DNA of 64,000 bases, taken from NCBI GenBank assembly GCA_021292165.1, contig JAHFWL010000181.1, forward strand, positions 266,523 to 330,522. Reading direction: 5' to 3'. The DNA is from Shinisaurus crocodilurus (Eukaryota > Chordata > Lepidosauria > Squamata > Shinisauridae). The position numbers and the translations under genes were made by a program. The notes below the pieces were generated by a model. The model worked only from the letters and a program-made list of their open reading frames with translations, did no database searches and had not been told where the DNA came from. Of this stretch, positions 29,735-39,776 are shown piece after piece (positions within the stretch are counted from its first letter, which is position 1; every line of letters starts with the position of its first letter).

Positions 29735-30739
29735 TTAAATTGGGTTCATACCGTTTTGAGCAAGGTCACACCGCACGTTCCCAATGGCTTGCACCACGGC
29801 AACGCGGTTGTTGGAAGGGTGCTTCAGAGACTTGAGTCTGTGCCCCAACTTCTTCACGTTTAGGGTGTAGATGATGGGATTCCCCAACGAGTTGATGGTG
29901 ATCATCATCGCCGTGAGGTTTCGGAACACGTAGGTGCGTGTGGGGAGCTCGCTGGAGCAATACTCAGTGGCCAAATCGAACACGACACCGATGAAGAAGG
30001 GTGCGTAAGAAAGCAAAGCCAGGAGCCAGATAAACACGCTCGTCTTGGCCACCTGGATCTCCGCCAGCCGGTAGGCGGCGTGGGCTTGGCCTAGGGCCCC
30101 CATCGCCATGTTGTGCTTCCTCAGGAAGCTGATGATGTTGAAGTAGGTGAAAAACGGCAGAATGAACGCCGCTGCACAGTTTGGGATCGTGAGGAAGGCG
30201 AGGTAGTCAATGCAGAGAGGACTGTAAAGAGCCGAGACGTTGCCCTTATCCGAGCAATTCCACCCCATCAAGGGCATGAAACCCAGGGAGAAGGCAAAGG
30301 CCCAAATAACCAACGCGAGGCCAAAGGTCTGGTTTCTGGTGACGCGCCATCTCGTCCGCAGGCTTTCGACCACGGCCAGGTAGCGCTCAATCCCAATGGA
30401 GACCAAGTTGTAGATGGTGGCCAGGATGGACGTGGCATAGAAGGCGTACGCTCGGAGGATCTCGTGGGACCCGACGACGGTACTTTGAGGGTCTGTGATG
30501 AACAAGAGGGCGATCCAGAAGCCCGAGGAGCTGGAGAGGAGGTCAGAGATGGCCAAGTTGCAGAAAAGAATGAAGATGGGCTTGTGCCGGTCTTTGGAAT
30601 GCACGACGCTAAAGATGACGGCAGAGTTGAAGGCCGCGGAGATCAAGGTGATGGTCAGCTGAGGAACTCCCAAAGAAAGCACCAGGGGCCAGGTCCAAAC
30701 ATGAGTGGTGCGGTTTACACAGTAATTGGATCTGATCAT
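29735..30739 (-). CDS. Intronless class A G-protein-coupled receptor, MECA-like, subtype unassigned
   Basis: A 334-residue intact ORF with seven hydrophobic segments. Class A anchors: N38 (1.50), D66 in SDL (2.50), E118-R119-Y120 (3.49-3.51), W146 (4.50), P247 (6.50), N287-P288-I-I-Y291 (7.49-7.53). Position 3.25 is Ile94, so the usual TM3 cysteine is absent. ECL2 instead has C162 (in GWNC) and C176. TM5 has Ala191 at 5.50. This combination is known from S1P, LPA, cannabinoid, melanocortin and GPR3-type receptors, and NPIIYTL resembles S1P receptors. Position 6.48 is Tyr245 rather than Trp, which is unusual. N-glycosylation candidates are N9 in the short N-terminus and N167 in ECL2; C324 could be palmitoylated. 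The start ATG has A at -3. A GC-rich minisatellite lies just upstream. I do not recognise the orthologue; ligand unknown. Confidence 0.9.
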   Translation of the reverse strand: MIRSNYCVNRTTHVWTWPLVLSLGVPQLTITLISAAFNSAVIFSVVHSKDRHKPIFILFCNLAISDLLSSSSGFWIALLFITDPQSTVVGSHEILRAYAFYATSILATIYNLVSIGIERYLAVVESLRTRWRVTRNQTFGLALVIWAFAFSLGFMPLMGWNCSDKGNVSALYSPLCIDYLAFLTIPNCAAAFILPFFTYFNIISFLRKHNMAMGALGQAHAAYRLAEIQVAKTSVFIWLLALLSYAPFFIGVVFDLATEYCSSELPTRTYVFRNLTAMMITINSLGNPIIYTLNVKKLGHRLKSLKHPSNNRVAVVQAIGNVRCDLAQNGMNPI

Positions 30740-30773
30740 GTTGAATGACAGAGCTGAGCCCTAGGCAGCAGTC

Positions 30774-30893
30774 AGAGGGGAGTCGGGAGTTGTCCCGGGG
30801 AGTCAGAGCCGGTAGTCGGAGCCCGGAGTCGGAGCCAGGAGTCGGAGCCCGGAGTCGAAGCCGAGGGTCGGAGCCGAGGGTCGGAGCCAGGAA
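30774..30893. repeat. Degenerate decamer-type minisatellite (AGTCGGAGCC) upstream of the GPCR
   Basis: AGTCGGAGCC and one- or two-base variants recur about ten times over 120 bp, starting about 35 bp upstream of the receptor ATG. It would lie in its 5' UTR or proximal promoter. Confidence 0.85.
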
Positions 30894-30939
30894 GTTAGTT
30901 GTTCGGGCAAAGTCTGAGCCCAAACAGAAAACCCTTTAT

Positions 30940-31770
30940 AGCTGTTCCTGCCTATGAAGGCCCAATGGCCAGTCTGGGTGGGCAAGACCAGACCAGAGCC
31001 TGAGAATGCCCTAGCCTAGGATGATACTCCAAACCACCGCTCTGGTTACCACGTGGGACAGCTGCTCACTCACGGGCCCAAGGGCTCTTGGTTCCAGCCC
31101 CCTGAGATTCCTGATCATGGCAGATGAAGACATGCTCAAACTTTAAGGCAAGATTTTAAAATCCATCAATGATGGTTCTTTCTATTCCCGTATCTGGCAG
31201 GATAAAAACGTAGAATGACCTTCTGTTTTGCAGTTCCAAGAGGGAAGGTTTAACATGACACATTCCTGTTTCCATAATACCACTCAAGCCGTGGGTTAAA
31301 CGTTAACCCTCGTGCATCTCAGCACTTCGCTTCTTGGCTCCGTACCTCGAGGTTGCTAGGGGGATCCTAGGTAGCAAAGGTATCCAATAAGTTCCCGCTT
31401 ATCTCCCCGCAGCCTTCTCTGGCGGAAATCTTATTTGTGCCGCCTACACTGGAATTATGTTCATTAATGGCCAGATATAAGCACCTCAGAACAGTCAAAC
31501 GGGCAGGAGACTCCGCACACGATAATGACTAAGAGGCCTGTGGCAGATTCCCACTTCGTCATGACCAGTGATGCAAATAAATATGTTTGTCTTTTGGGTG
31601 CTGCAAGACTCCCCCGTTCTGCTGTAACAAAGGGACATTTTGTAACGTTTTGCTGTTCATCTAGCCCAGTATTGGCTAGACTCGGCTCAGGATCCAGGTA
31701 CTCGAAAGCTTCCCCAGTACCGACCCACCTAGGATTTAAGATCGGCCAGCGAGGCTGTGCTTGTGGCACC
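30940..31770. other. Gene-free stretch upstream of the GPCR
   Basis: Mostly unrecognised sequence with no convincing exon. It would contain the receptor's upstream region. Confidence 0.4.
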
Positions 31771-31935
31771 CTTGAGAAATGTGGCCCGTGGGACTACCAC
31801 ATGCAGCAGAGCCTTCTCGGTGGTGGCACCCCAACTTGGAACTACCTTCCAGCAAAGATTCAGCTGTTCCCCTCGCTGTTATTGTTCAGGTGCACGTTAA
31901 AGATGTATTTATTTGTACACGTTTTTGGGGTATAG
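31770..31935 (+). mobile_element. L2-like LINE fragment
   Basis: CAGAGCCTTCTCGGTGGTGG, AACTTGGAACTACCTTCCAG and CACGTTAAAGATGTATTTAT resemble L2-type C-termini. Confidence 0.5.
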
Positions 31936-31984
31936 GCAAGTGTTTTGATCTGTTTTCTGGCACTGTAGTGACAGTTTTATTGTT

Positions 31985-32055
31985 TCTTGAACAACCCACA
32001 GTTCAACGAGAACCCACACTCAACCCTTGAGGGTGGGTCATTGTGTTGTCTGTCT
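31985..32055. mobile_element. Palindromic element, family D fragment
   Basis: TTCTTGAACAACCCACAGTTCAACG, then CACACTCAACCCTTGAGGGT and TTGTGTTGTCTG. One arm only. Confidence 0.55.
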
Positions 32056-32059
32056 AGGA

Positions 32060-32909
32060 TCTTGAGCAGAGAAATGTCTTCCCTATCTATCACCTGCCAA
32101 CCCGCTGATCCCTTTTAGTGGATTGAACCTGGGGTCATCTTTAGTGAGCAATTCTGCCTTTTCCTTTTAGCTCAAGTTCTCAACAACTAAAAGGGCACGA
32201 GAGTTCTTTTTTCTTAAAATGAAAGCTGAGCATTCAGGACCAGAGACGTTGCTTTTTCAAAATCTAAGATGAGCTTCCCTGGAAGGACTTGCCCCCCCCC
32301 AAAGCCCCCCTCCCCTCGGTTTCAGCCTCGGTTCTGTTGTAAGCATATGTATCCCCCCCCCCGCGCCGCCCCAATTAAAGAGAAGTAATTGCTTCTTCTT
32401 CATCCACCCTCTAGAATGCAAACGTTCCATTTTAAACCGGTTTCTGGATCCAGCCATTCGCCTCTGGCTCGTCGCATATTAGAACAAAATACGGATATTG
32501 GTGCCCACGCTGATTTTGTCGCAAAGCCAACATTTGGAGCTCCTCGGCCTTGAGAAATTCAAAATCCCTTCGCCTGAGCATCACTTCTATTGCATTGAAA
32601 TGGGAAGGATTGTTCCTTGAATAAGTGTTTGCGTACTGCCCGCATCCGAACAGCAGGGGGAGCTGTTTCAACAGAAAGTATTCCCCTTTCTAACTGCAAG
32701 CTTGTGTAAGAAAGGTAGCCCCGCCGATTACACACAGGGACTTCCTCCCGAGAAGGCCCATAGCTAGGGATTGGGGCCTGGGGCGTGGAAAGTCTCTTAA
32801 AGATTGATAGTTGAAAACTTTCATGTTATTTCCCTGCTGACGTGCCTTTCTCCGCTGTATTTTACTGAAAGCGGTTTTGCGTGAAATACTTGCTAATTAC
32901 CGGTAATAT
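32060..32909. other. Gene-free stretch left of the 1,005 bp hAT element
   Basis: Unrecognised sequence with poly-C runs (about 32292 and 32352). The short frames show no known domain. Confidence 0.4.
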
Positions 32910-32917
32910 GATTTTAT

Positions 32918-33922
32918 CAGGGATGTTGAAGAGTCCTTGGTCTCGAGTCACGAGTCGAGTCACGAGTCTTTGGACCCGAGTCTCGAGTCCGAGTCTGAGT
33001 CCTTGGTCCAAAATGGTGACTCACGAGTCACAAGTCACGAGTCACTCCCAAAGCTGACTCCACGAGTCCCTATTAAAATCAATGGGGTTTTATCCCAACA
33101 AAATAAGGCTACTTCAGATGTGTGGCTTAAATAAATTCTAGGCACAAGTGTGCCTTTTTATCTCAAAACTCTGCAACTGATTTTGGCAAGAACAGACCAG
33201 GCAGACAAACCCAAAATAACCAGGCAGGCAGAGGAGGCAGGGAACCCCAAAGCAGGCAGGCAGAGAGGCCTTTGTCTTGGACAGTTCAACTGTTGAACTG
33301 GTCAAGAAGAGAGCAGGCAGGCAGAGGAGGCAGGGAACCCCAGACAGGCAGGCAGAGGCAGCCAAACCCAAAATGTCTGAAAGGTTGCATTTTAGAAAAC
33401 TGATTTTAAAAAATAAACTTGCTGTACTTCCTAAAACGTATCCATGTTGCATTTGAGGAACACGATTTTTTCTAAATGTTTGGCCCCCATTCTGGAACGG
33501 TGAGATCTCATCACAATTCCACCCTCACTGAACACCCGCTTCACTGGTGATGAGCTTGCTGGAACCAGAAACACACTCAGAGCAGCCACACAGAGTAATC
33601 TCAGGTCCTTCTTCTGCCTCTCCCAAGTACGCAACACATCAATCAAAATAAATCTTGACACACTGTTGGGGCTGCACTCCTGGTAGCCGTCCATAGTGGC
33701 CGAGCAGCGGCACACCTCGCTTCCATGCGCTCTTCGCCGGCAATCACGCTCCTCTCCACTCCTTCTGGCACAGCCCAGGGATGTTGACGAGTCCTTGGTC
33801 TCGAGTCCCGAGTCGAGTCTCGAGTCCCATTAAAAATATTGGGACTCGAGTCCGAGTCGAGTCAGAGGGGGGACTCAGTCCGACTCACGAGTCGAGTCCT
33901 CGAGTCCGAGTCCCCATCCCTG
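32918..33922 (-). mobile_element. hAT DNA transposon, 1,005 bp, with 8-bp target duplication
   Basis: The ends are CAGGGATG and CATCCCTG, flanked by the identical octamer GATTTTAT at 32910-32917 and 33923-33930. Both subterminal regions are dense in GAGTC/GACTC motifs, in direct and inverted copies. The interior holds a transposase remnant at 33431-33715. A shorter relative sits at 26988-27679. Confidence 0.92.
33431..33715 (-). pseudogene. hAT transposase C-terminal dimerisation domain remnant
   Basis: The minus-strand frame contains VPASSSPVKRVFSEGG followed by RSRMGAKHLEKIVFLKCN, the typical hAT C-terminal dimerisation motif (P-S-ERVFS-G, then R-L--E----L-FL). No N-terminal zinc finger or catalytic region is present, so it cannot encode a working transposase. 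Confidence 0.85.
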
Positions 33923-34351
33923 GATTTTATCCATTTGTTTGCATTGGTTTCGATGCTGTCAGCCGCCTTTTGAAGACTATGATCTGGAAAGGTGGCTAAG
34001 AGACTGCATACATGGATAATTAAATAAATAAAATGGCACGGGAGCGAGCAGCGTACGCTTAGGTGAAACTTAATATACAAGGGTTGGGAGAGAGTTGGGG
34101 GGCTTTTGGGGGGAGAATTGGAGGGTTTGGGGAGGAGAGCTGGGGAACTTTGTGGATGGAGAAGGCCTCACTGTCTCACCTCTCCCTGTGCTGCAGCCAG
34201 GTGGATTTGCAGCCGAACTAGACAGTTGTCTAGTTCAGAGTGGAGGGAGCAGGCAGATTCTTTCCCAGGAAGGATGCGGAAACAGAGACACAGAGGGACG
34301 GGTAACAACCGCAGCACTCCAGGGTAGTAGTAGTAGTAGTAGTAGTAGTAG

Positions 34352-34570
34352 TATTTATACCCCGCCTTTTTTCCTGCAAGGAACCCAAGGCGGCTTACAT
34401 GATCCCCCTCCTCTCCATTTTATCCTCACAACAACCCTGCGAGGTAGGTTAGGCTGAGAGGCAGCGACTGGCCCAAAGTCACCCAAGTGAGCTTCATGAC
34501 CGAATAGCAACTCGAACCGGGATCTCCCAAGTCCCCAGTCCGACACTCTCACCACTACGCCACACTGGTG
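34352..34570 (-). mobile_element. MIR-like SINE with (TAG)n at its tail
   Basis: A TAG repeat (34326-34352) replaces the usual TAAA tail before TTTATACCCCGCC. Confidence 0.86.
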
Positions 34571-34656
34571 TAGACACAGAAAGGCACACAGCCTTTGCCA
34601 CTTGCTAGACTGTATGCATTGTACTGTCACCAGAGATCACACTCCCTACTGCAAGT

Positions 34657-34657
<1 letters not shown>

Positions 34658-34690
<33 letters not shown>
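34658..34690. repeat. CA microsatellite
   Basis: About 16 uninterrupted CA units. Confidence 0.95.
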
Positions 34691-34692
<2 letters not shown>

Positions 34693-34699
34693 ATGTCTG

Positions 34700-35350
34700 T
34701 GTTTTGTTTAGCCCAGCTCCCGGCACTGGGCGGCTTTGTGTGAGAGCTCCTGTGCCCGCCAAACGGATCATCAGCCCTGTCAGATAGATTTGACAGCGCC
34801 AATTACCTGGCGGGGAAGGAGGGAATGAATCCAGATTGAGTGGCAGATGGAGACGCCCTTCGAACAAAAGGGCTGTATAAATCCAAATCAATCTGGGCTT
34901 ACATTTGCCTTGCAGGTGGGTATGAGGAAAGCCAACTTAAACCCTAAGAAGGAGGCCCAGAACTGACACACACAGTCCTTAAAGCGGAGACGGCGGCGCT
35001 GGTGCCTTCGGAATAATCGCCCATCGTTGACACGCGACTGGGCGCTCAGGAAAAGAGCTCGGTTTTGGCATCCAGTGAGGTTTTGTCGCTCTGGAGAAGG
35101 GCCAGACTGTGCTTCCAGAGGGACTTCTCCAGGGGTGCAGCGGTCCATTTTGCAGTGCAGGCACCCCTCGTGGCAAATAATCCCCGTAGTCACGAACAGT
35201 CTATGAAATCTATAAATCCTTATCATCAAGCTTTTGCTTCCCAGCTGTAAACACAACTTTTACAGTCTGGGTGGGCTATACTGTGGCCAAACCAGGGAGA
35301 TAAAGAGGAATCCAGGGAGGCATCCGGTGACATCCCTGGGCAAGGTGGTG
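34700..35350. other. Gene-free stretch with a Cys-containing minus frame
   Basis: A minus frame (34888-35256) contains CHEGCLHCKMDRC, but has no matching splice sites or domain that I recognise. The DNA does not look repetitive within this window. Confidence 0.35.
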
Positions 35351-35359
35351 GGTGGGGAA

Positions 35360-35389
35360 CATAAATAAATAAATAAATAAATAAATAAA
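35360..35389. repeat. AAAT microsatellite
   Basis: About seven uninterrupted AAAT units. Confidence 0.93.
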
Positions 35390-35832
35390 CACGGGGAAAT
35401 TATATCCAATCCATCACTGCTGATAAACCATGTTTGCAAATATTAGAAGGAAGTGTAGAGATAAGATAGCAAGATCTGACATTTGCAAATCAATCAGATG
35501 TCTAGGCCTGAAAGCTTCCATAGACACACATACACACCCACGACACCTGTCCTTTCGGTGTCGGAAAAAACAGATCAGGCAGATTAGCGTCTGTGGAAGG
35601 AGGCCGGTCTGTGTTGGACTTCGGGCCAAAAGCCCCAACGTGGCCAGTCCCGCTATTCTTCTCCCAACAGGCCGTGGTGCTCTCAGGGCAGAACTTTGGG
35701 GCTGGCATCCACACACGGGAGGGCAACCTGCTTCCAGTTCGGAAGAGGTCCCAGCCTCAAATTTCCAGGAACTGTATTAACTGGAATGGTGAACAATACC
35801 TTCAGAAGAACAAACTATATATTAGAGGCACC

Positions 35833-36020
35833 GCCGGCGGGTGGCTCCAAGGTCAGTGGGATGGCGTATCCACTCTGGGTTTCAGGCTGAACTTTTAAGG
35901 AGTTGTCCATGGTGCTGAAACACACACCCGAAATAGGCTCACAGTGCCACGTATAGCTCCTTTAAAGTTCAGACTGAAACCCAGAGTGGATACACTATCC
36001 CACTGACCTTGGAGTCTCCA
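35833..36020. mobile_element. Palindromic element related to family E
   Basis: CTCCAAGGTCAGTGGGATGG, GTATCCACTCTGGGTTTCAG and TTTAAGGAGTTGTCCATGG return inverted before 36020. Confidence 0.75.
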
Positions 36021-36145
36021 GCCTCCACCGCAACCCAAGGACCCTTGCGACTGAATGTGCAAGGGCCCCCCCAAACACGGCAGGTCTGGCTGACCACATT
36101 TTGAAATGAGTTAAGAGACCCACAGTACCATCCAGGACCATTGAG

Positions 36146-36514
36146 AGGCAGCGTGGCGTAGCGGTTAGAGTGTCGGACTGGGGACTCGAGTTGCTATTTG
36201 GCCATGAAGCTCACTTGGGTGACTTTGGGTCAGTCGCTGACTCTCAGCCTAACCTCCCTCACAGGGTTGTTGTGAGGATAAAATGGAGGAGGATTTCATA
36301 GATTTCATAGATCATAGAGTTGGAAGGAGCCTACAAGGCTATCAAGTCCAACCCCCTGCTCAATGCAGGGCACTAGAGGAGGGGGTCTCCCATCCAAGTC
36401 ATAACCAGGCCTGACCCTGCTTAGCTTTCCACGCTCAGACAAGCTGAGCTAGCGTGAGCCACAGGCCTGTATTATGTAAGTCACCTTGGGTTCCTTGCAG
36501 GAAAAAAGGTGGGA
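36146..36514 (+). mobile_element. MIR-like SINE interrupted by a 5S SINE
   Basis: Head and core at 36146-36292, tail TTATGTAAGTCACCTTGGGT at 36470-36514, with an ATT microsatellite (36515-36553) at its end. Confidence 0.85.
36293..36467 (-). mobile_element. 5S-rRNA-derived SINE inserted in a MIR-like SINE
   Basis: A full 5S-type SINE splits the MIR-like SINE whose parts lie at 36146-36292 and 36468-36514. Confidence 0.87.

Positions 36515-36553
<39 letters not shown>
36515..36553. repeat. ATT microsatellite at a SINE end
   Basis: About 13 ATT units at the 3' end of the split SINE. Confidence 0.93.
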
Positions 36554-36556
<3 letters not shown>

Positions 36557-36964
36557 ATAAAATTAAGCCCAGAGTCTAAAATTGCCTAACTGTACCACTG
36601 ACAACAGGAAAGAGCATTGGTGGGAGACTGAAATGGGCAGCAGAGGGTCAGTGAGGGGATGGGTGGCCTAACACGTGTCCCCCCCCCGCAAACAACGCAG
36701 CCATTATTTGTCCCCTCAAAATTGTCCCCAACTCAAACATTCACTATTAAACAATGTGATTATTAAAAGAAAAGAAAAAGGAAGGAAAAAAAGCTGCCGC
36801 CCAACTGGGCACAACTTTGACCTTAGTTCATCAAAGTGTCTTTTAACTGATTAGTCTAACTGATTAATTGATGCTGCAGCTCTAACGTGATGGGGGGGGG
36901 GAGGCTGGTGACTCCTCTGTCAGTGGGGCTCCTTATCCATTGCAGGTTTTATGCTGAGCTTTAA

Positions 36965-37131
36965 AACCTCTTCCGACAGGCCTACCCAGTGGAATTTTAA
37001 GAGTTTCTAGGATACTTTTAAAGGTTTTTAAGAATATTTTAATAATATTTACTATGTTTTTAACTAGTTATGTATTTTACATTTATGGTTGTTCCCTGCC
37101 TCGATCTGAGTGGAGAGGCGGGTAAGAAATA
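36965..37131 (+). mobile_element. L2-like LINE 3' end inserted in MITE E
   Basis: CCTCTTCCGACAGGCCTACC and TCCCTGCCTCGATCTGAGTG followed by AAATAAT. Confidence 0.65.
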
Positions 37132-37176
<45 letters not shown>

Positions 37177-37202
37177 TATTATTATTATTATTATTATTAT
37201 TT
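37132..37202. repeat. AAT tract running into an ATT tract (palindrome)
   Basis: About 14 AAT units followed by about 9 ATT units; the two halves are self-complementary. Confidence 0.93.
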
Positions 37203-37360
37203 ATAGTAGCTAACCACGGTGCTCCACGGTGGTAAGCCTATTTTGGGGATGGAGTACCGTGCCATGGATAGCTCCTGTCAAGCTCAGAATAAAATCTGCA
37301 ATGGATGAGGAGCCCCACTGACACGGGAGTCACCAGCTGCCGCCCCCCCCAAAAAAAAAC

Positions 37361-37497
37361 CGCTTCCCCAAACTGGTGCCTTCCAGAAATGTTGGACTGC
37401 AATTCCCCTCATTCCCATCCAGCCTGCCCAGGCTGGCTGGGGATGATGGAAGCTGTAGTCCAACACACCTGGAAGACACCAGGTATGGGAAGGGTGT
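37361..37497. mobile_element. Palindromic MITE family B
   Basis: CTTCCCCAAACTGGTGCCTT to GACACCAGGTATGGGAAGG, central CCAGCCTGCCCAGGCTGGCT. A well-preserved hairpin. Confidence 0.8.
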
Positions 37498-38142
37498 TAG
37501 AGCACATCCAGCAAGCAAAGCAAATGTAAAAACTAATAGTCCCATTATCCAGTTTATTATTATTTGATCGTGTGTCCGGGTTGTTGTTGTTTTCAATCAA
37601 GGTGGATTAAAGCCTTCCTCTTTGGCCATGAGGGTTTGTGATCTCTTTCCAATTTTTATAGCAGGACTTGGTGTTTCTTTTCCCTCGCAGCCTCTACATT
37701 CAGAGGAATTCCGGCGGTGTCCCACCGATTTCAGCTTCTAGATGTCCAAAGTTTGACCTCCTTCCAAGGGTTTCAGACATCAGGCAATTCCCACACTTGA
37801 AAACAAAACAAAAAAATCTCACAGTGGTAGTGGAAGATCATAGCAAGGCCAGGAAGAGACCCATTCAAGCCATCCTGAGCACCGCGTGGCCCAGAGACCC
37901 CGTAGATGTCTATGGCTGGAGAGGAAAACAAGCGACGGAAAGGGGGGTAGTTCATGAGATCTGAAGCGAGCAGCACCCTCTGAATATTGGCAAGAACACA
38001 TTGTGTGTGTTTGTCTACTGCAATCATGTTTCTTATGCATGTTTGTTTGCTTAGTACAAAAGGAAAACAAAAAAATACAAAATATAAAAGTACAATCCTT
38101 GCCCAAGCGTCCAATATTATTAGAAAATTACTTAACATTATA

Positions 38143-38366
38143 CAATGACGGGGTTCACACAACACAAGTAAGCCATGGCGGCTTCTAAGCCACGTTTGTT
38201 TCAGAGTGGCTTGTCGTGATGTCTGAACCCAGCAGCAGGGTTTGTTTATCATGGTTTGTTTATCATGCACAAGCCACTCTGGCCGAGTTCAGCCAACGCG
38301 ACAAGCCACTCTGAAGCAAACGTGGCTTATAAGCCACCATGGCTTATCGTGCTGTGTGAACCCAGC
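38143..38366. mobile_element. Palindromic element, family D relative
   Basis: GGGGTTCACACAACACAAGTAA to GTGCTGTGTGAACCCAGC, inverted arms containing GCCATGGCGGCTTCTAAGCC. Confidence 0.78.
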
Positions 38367-38457
38367 GATTGGATTTTAACACTTCATCAGGCTTAAAGGA
38401 GAGAGAACAAAGGAGAACACGTGAATACCTTAACTTGGATAGCGTGAATAAATTAAT

Positions 38458-38650
38458 CCAGGGGTAGGCAAGCTTTTGGGGACGTGGGCACATTTGGCAA
38501 TTTGAGTAACTGTCCTGGGCACCACCACAAAATGGCTGCCATGGGAGGTGTGGCAAAGGAGAAGTTACCTGCCCCAAAGTCTGAGCACAAGGCAGAGTTG
38601 GGGTCTGAGCCCCGATACACTAAGCAACTCCTTTGAACCCACAGTTTTCA
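38458..38650. repeat. Second copy of the 2503-2720 repeat
   Basis: CAGGGGTAGGCAAGCTTTTG, CACATTTGGCAATTTGAG, CACAAAATGGCTGCCATGGG, GAGCCCCGATACACTAAGC. Confidence 0.7.
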
Positions 38651-38945
38651 GCACCAACAGAAAGCTATTTCACAGCCATTCCAGCTGCCAGTGAGAAAAT
38701 GTGTTCGTTTGGTTTTCCATTTCGTGGTGACACCATTCACAAACATGTAATCAATTCTGTTTCTTCATCTAGGAACAGATGTTTCGTATAACCAAACAAC
38801 GGGACGCATCCAACAGTGTGTCACTCCACTACCACAACGTTTCTCCTGCTTGCAGGCACTTCATCCTCCTCCTTGCGCAAATGTTAAACCCAGTACTTTG
38901 ATTCTGCTTGCAGAAGCCGTTGCACAAACATTTTCACAATTCAAT

Positions 38946-39078
38946 GACTGGGACAACAGGATAGCCCACACTCAAGGGTTGAGTGTGGGTTGTTGTTGAA
39001 CCATGGGTTATTGTGTTGTCTGAACCTAGCTGAGATAGCAAACCATGGTGAACAACTCACAGTTCACACCCCAATGAC
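38946..39078. mobile_element. Palindromic element, family D fragment
   Basis: GACTGGGACAACAGGATAGC, CTCAAGGGTTGAGTGTGGG, TTGTGTTGTCTGAACC; followed by a SINE fragment. Confidence 0.65.
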
Positions 39079-39095
39079 AAACCACGGGTTCTCTT

Positions 39096-39180
39096 TAGTG
39101 AGCTTCATGGCCCAGTGGGGACTAGAACCTGGATCTCTGAAGTCCCAGTCCAACACTCTCGCCACTATGCCAAACTGGAT
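39096..39180 (-). mobile_element. MIR-like SINE head fragment beside the tRNA-Ile pseudogene
   Basis: AGTGAGCTTCATGGCCCAGT to CACTATGCCAAACTGGATC. Confidence 0.75.
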
Positions 39181-39190
39181 CTCAAACAAC

Positions 39191-39264
39191 TGGCCCGCAT
39201 GGGGATTGAACCCGCGACCTTGGAGTTATTAGCACCACTTTCTATCCAACTGAGCTAACCAGCC
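39191..39264 (-). pseudogene. tRNA-Ile (AAT anticodon) pseudogene
   Basis: The minus strand reads GGCTGGTTAGCTCAG, anticodon loop CTAATAA and T loop GGGTTCAATCCC, the pattern of eukaryotic tRNA-Ile-AAT, 74 nt with the discriminator A. The D stem is broken (GCTC against GAAA), the anticodon stem has a T-T mismatch and the T stem a C-A mismatch, so it is probably inactive. A MIR-like SINE fragment ends just before it at 39180. Confidence 0.75.
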
Positions 39265-39326
39265 ATGTCTTGTTGAGCAAAACATCTGGAGGAGGACCAC
39301 AAGTGGTCCAACCCCTGCCTTAGATA

Positions 39327-39329
<3 letters not shown>

Positions 39330-39389
<60 letters not shown>
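39330..39389. repeat. GA microsatellite
   Basis: About 29 uninterrupted GA units. Confidence 0.95.
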
Positions 39390-39394
<5 letters not shown>

Positions 39395-39776
39395 TAAATT
39401 TAAAAGAGGGGGTAGCAAGGGCCCATCACCTCCATCTTCCATCCTTTTGGCCAGGAGATTTCCTTTCCAGACCTCCCTTCCTTTCCTTCCTTCCTCATTC
39501 CACACAAGGGATAAGCAGGAGTTTTATCTAGAGATGCCAAGCGAGACTCCTGTTTCCTCTTTCCCCAGAGAATTTAAGCAGAAACTGGATTGACACATCC
39601 TAGGAGCAGCTGTCCCTGAGACGAGGCCAAGGGTGTTCTGTCATGTCTGGCTTTTTTCCCTTTTCGTGAATTCAGCCCCACCCTGCCCTGCAATGTCACA
39701 TCGCTTGGAGAACTATGTGGACGCACAGAGTCCGAATAAGGTCACAGTGATGGACGTTCGCTTAATCTCGGATTGC

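Larger units (their letters stand above)
36889..37345. mobile_element. Palindromic element, family E, split by an L2-like insertion
   Basis: Left arm (GAGGCTGGTGACTCCTCTGT) at 36900-36970 and right arm to 37345 are separated by an L2-type 3' end (about 36965-37131) and an AAT/ATT tract (37132-37202). Confidence 0.8.

Noticed and set aside
34888..35256. Cys-containing minus ORF as a coding exon
   Set aside because: No recognised domain, no clear splice sites and no similarity I can name; kept only as a note.
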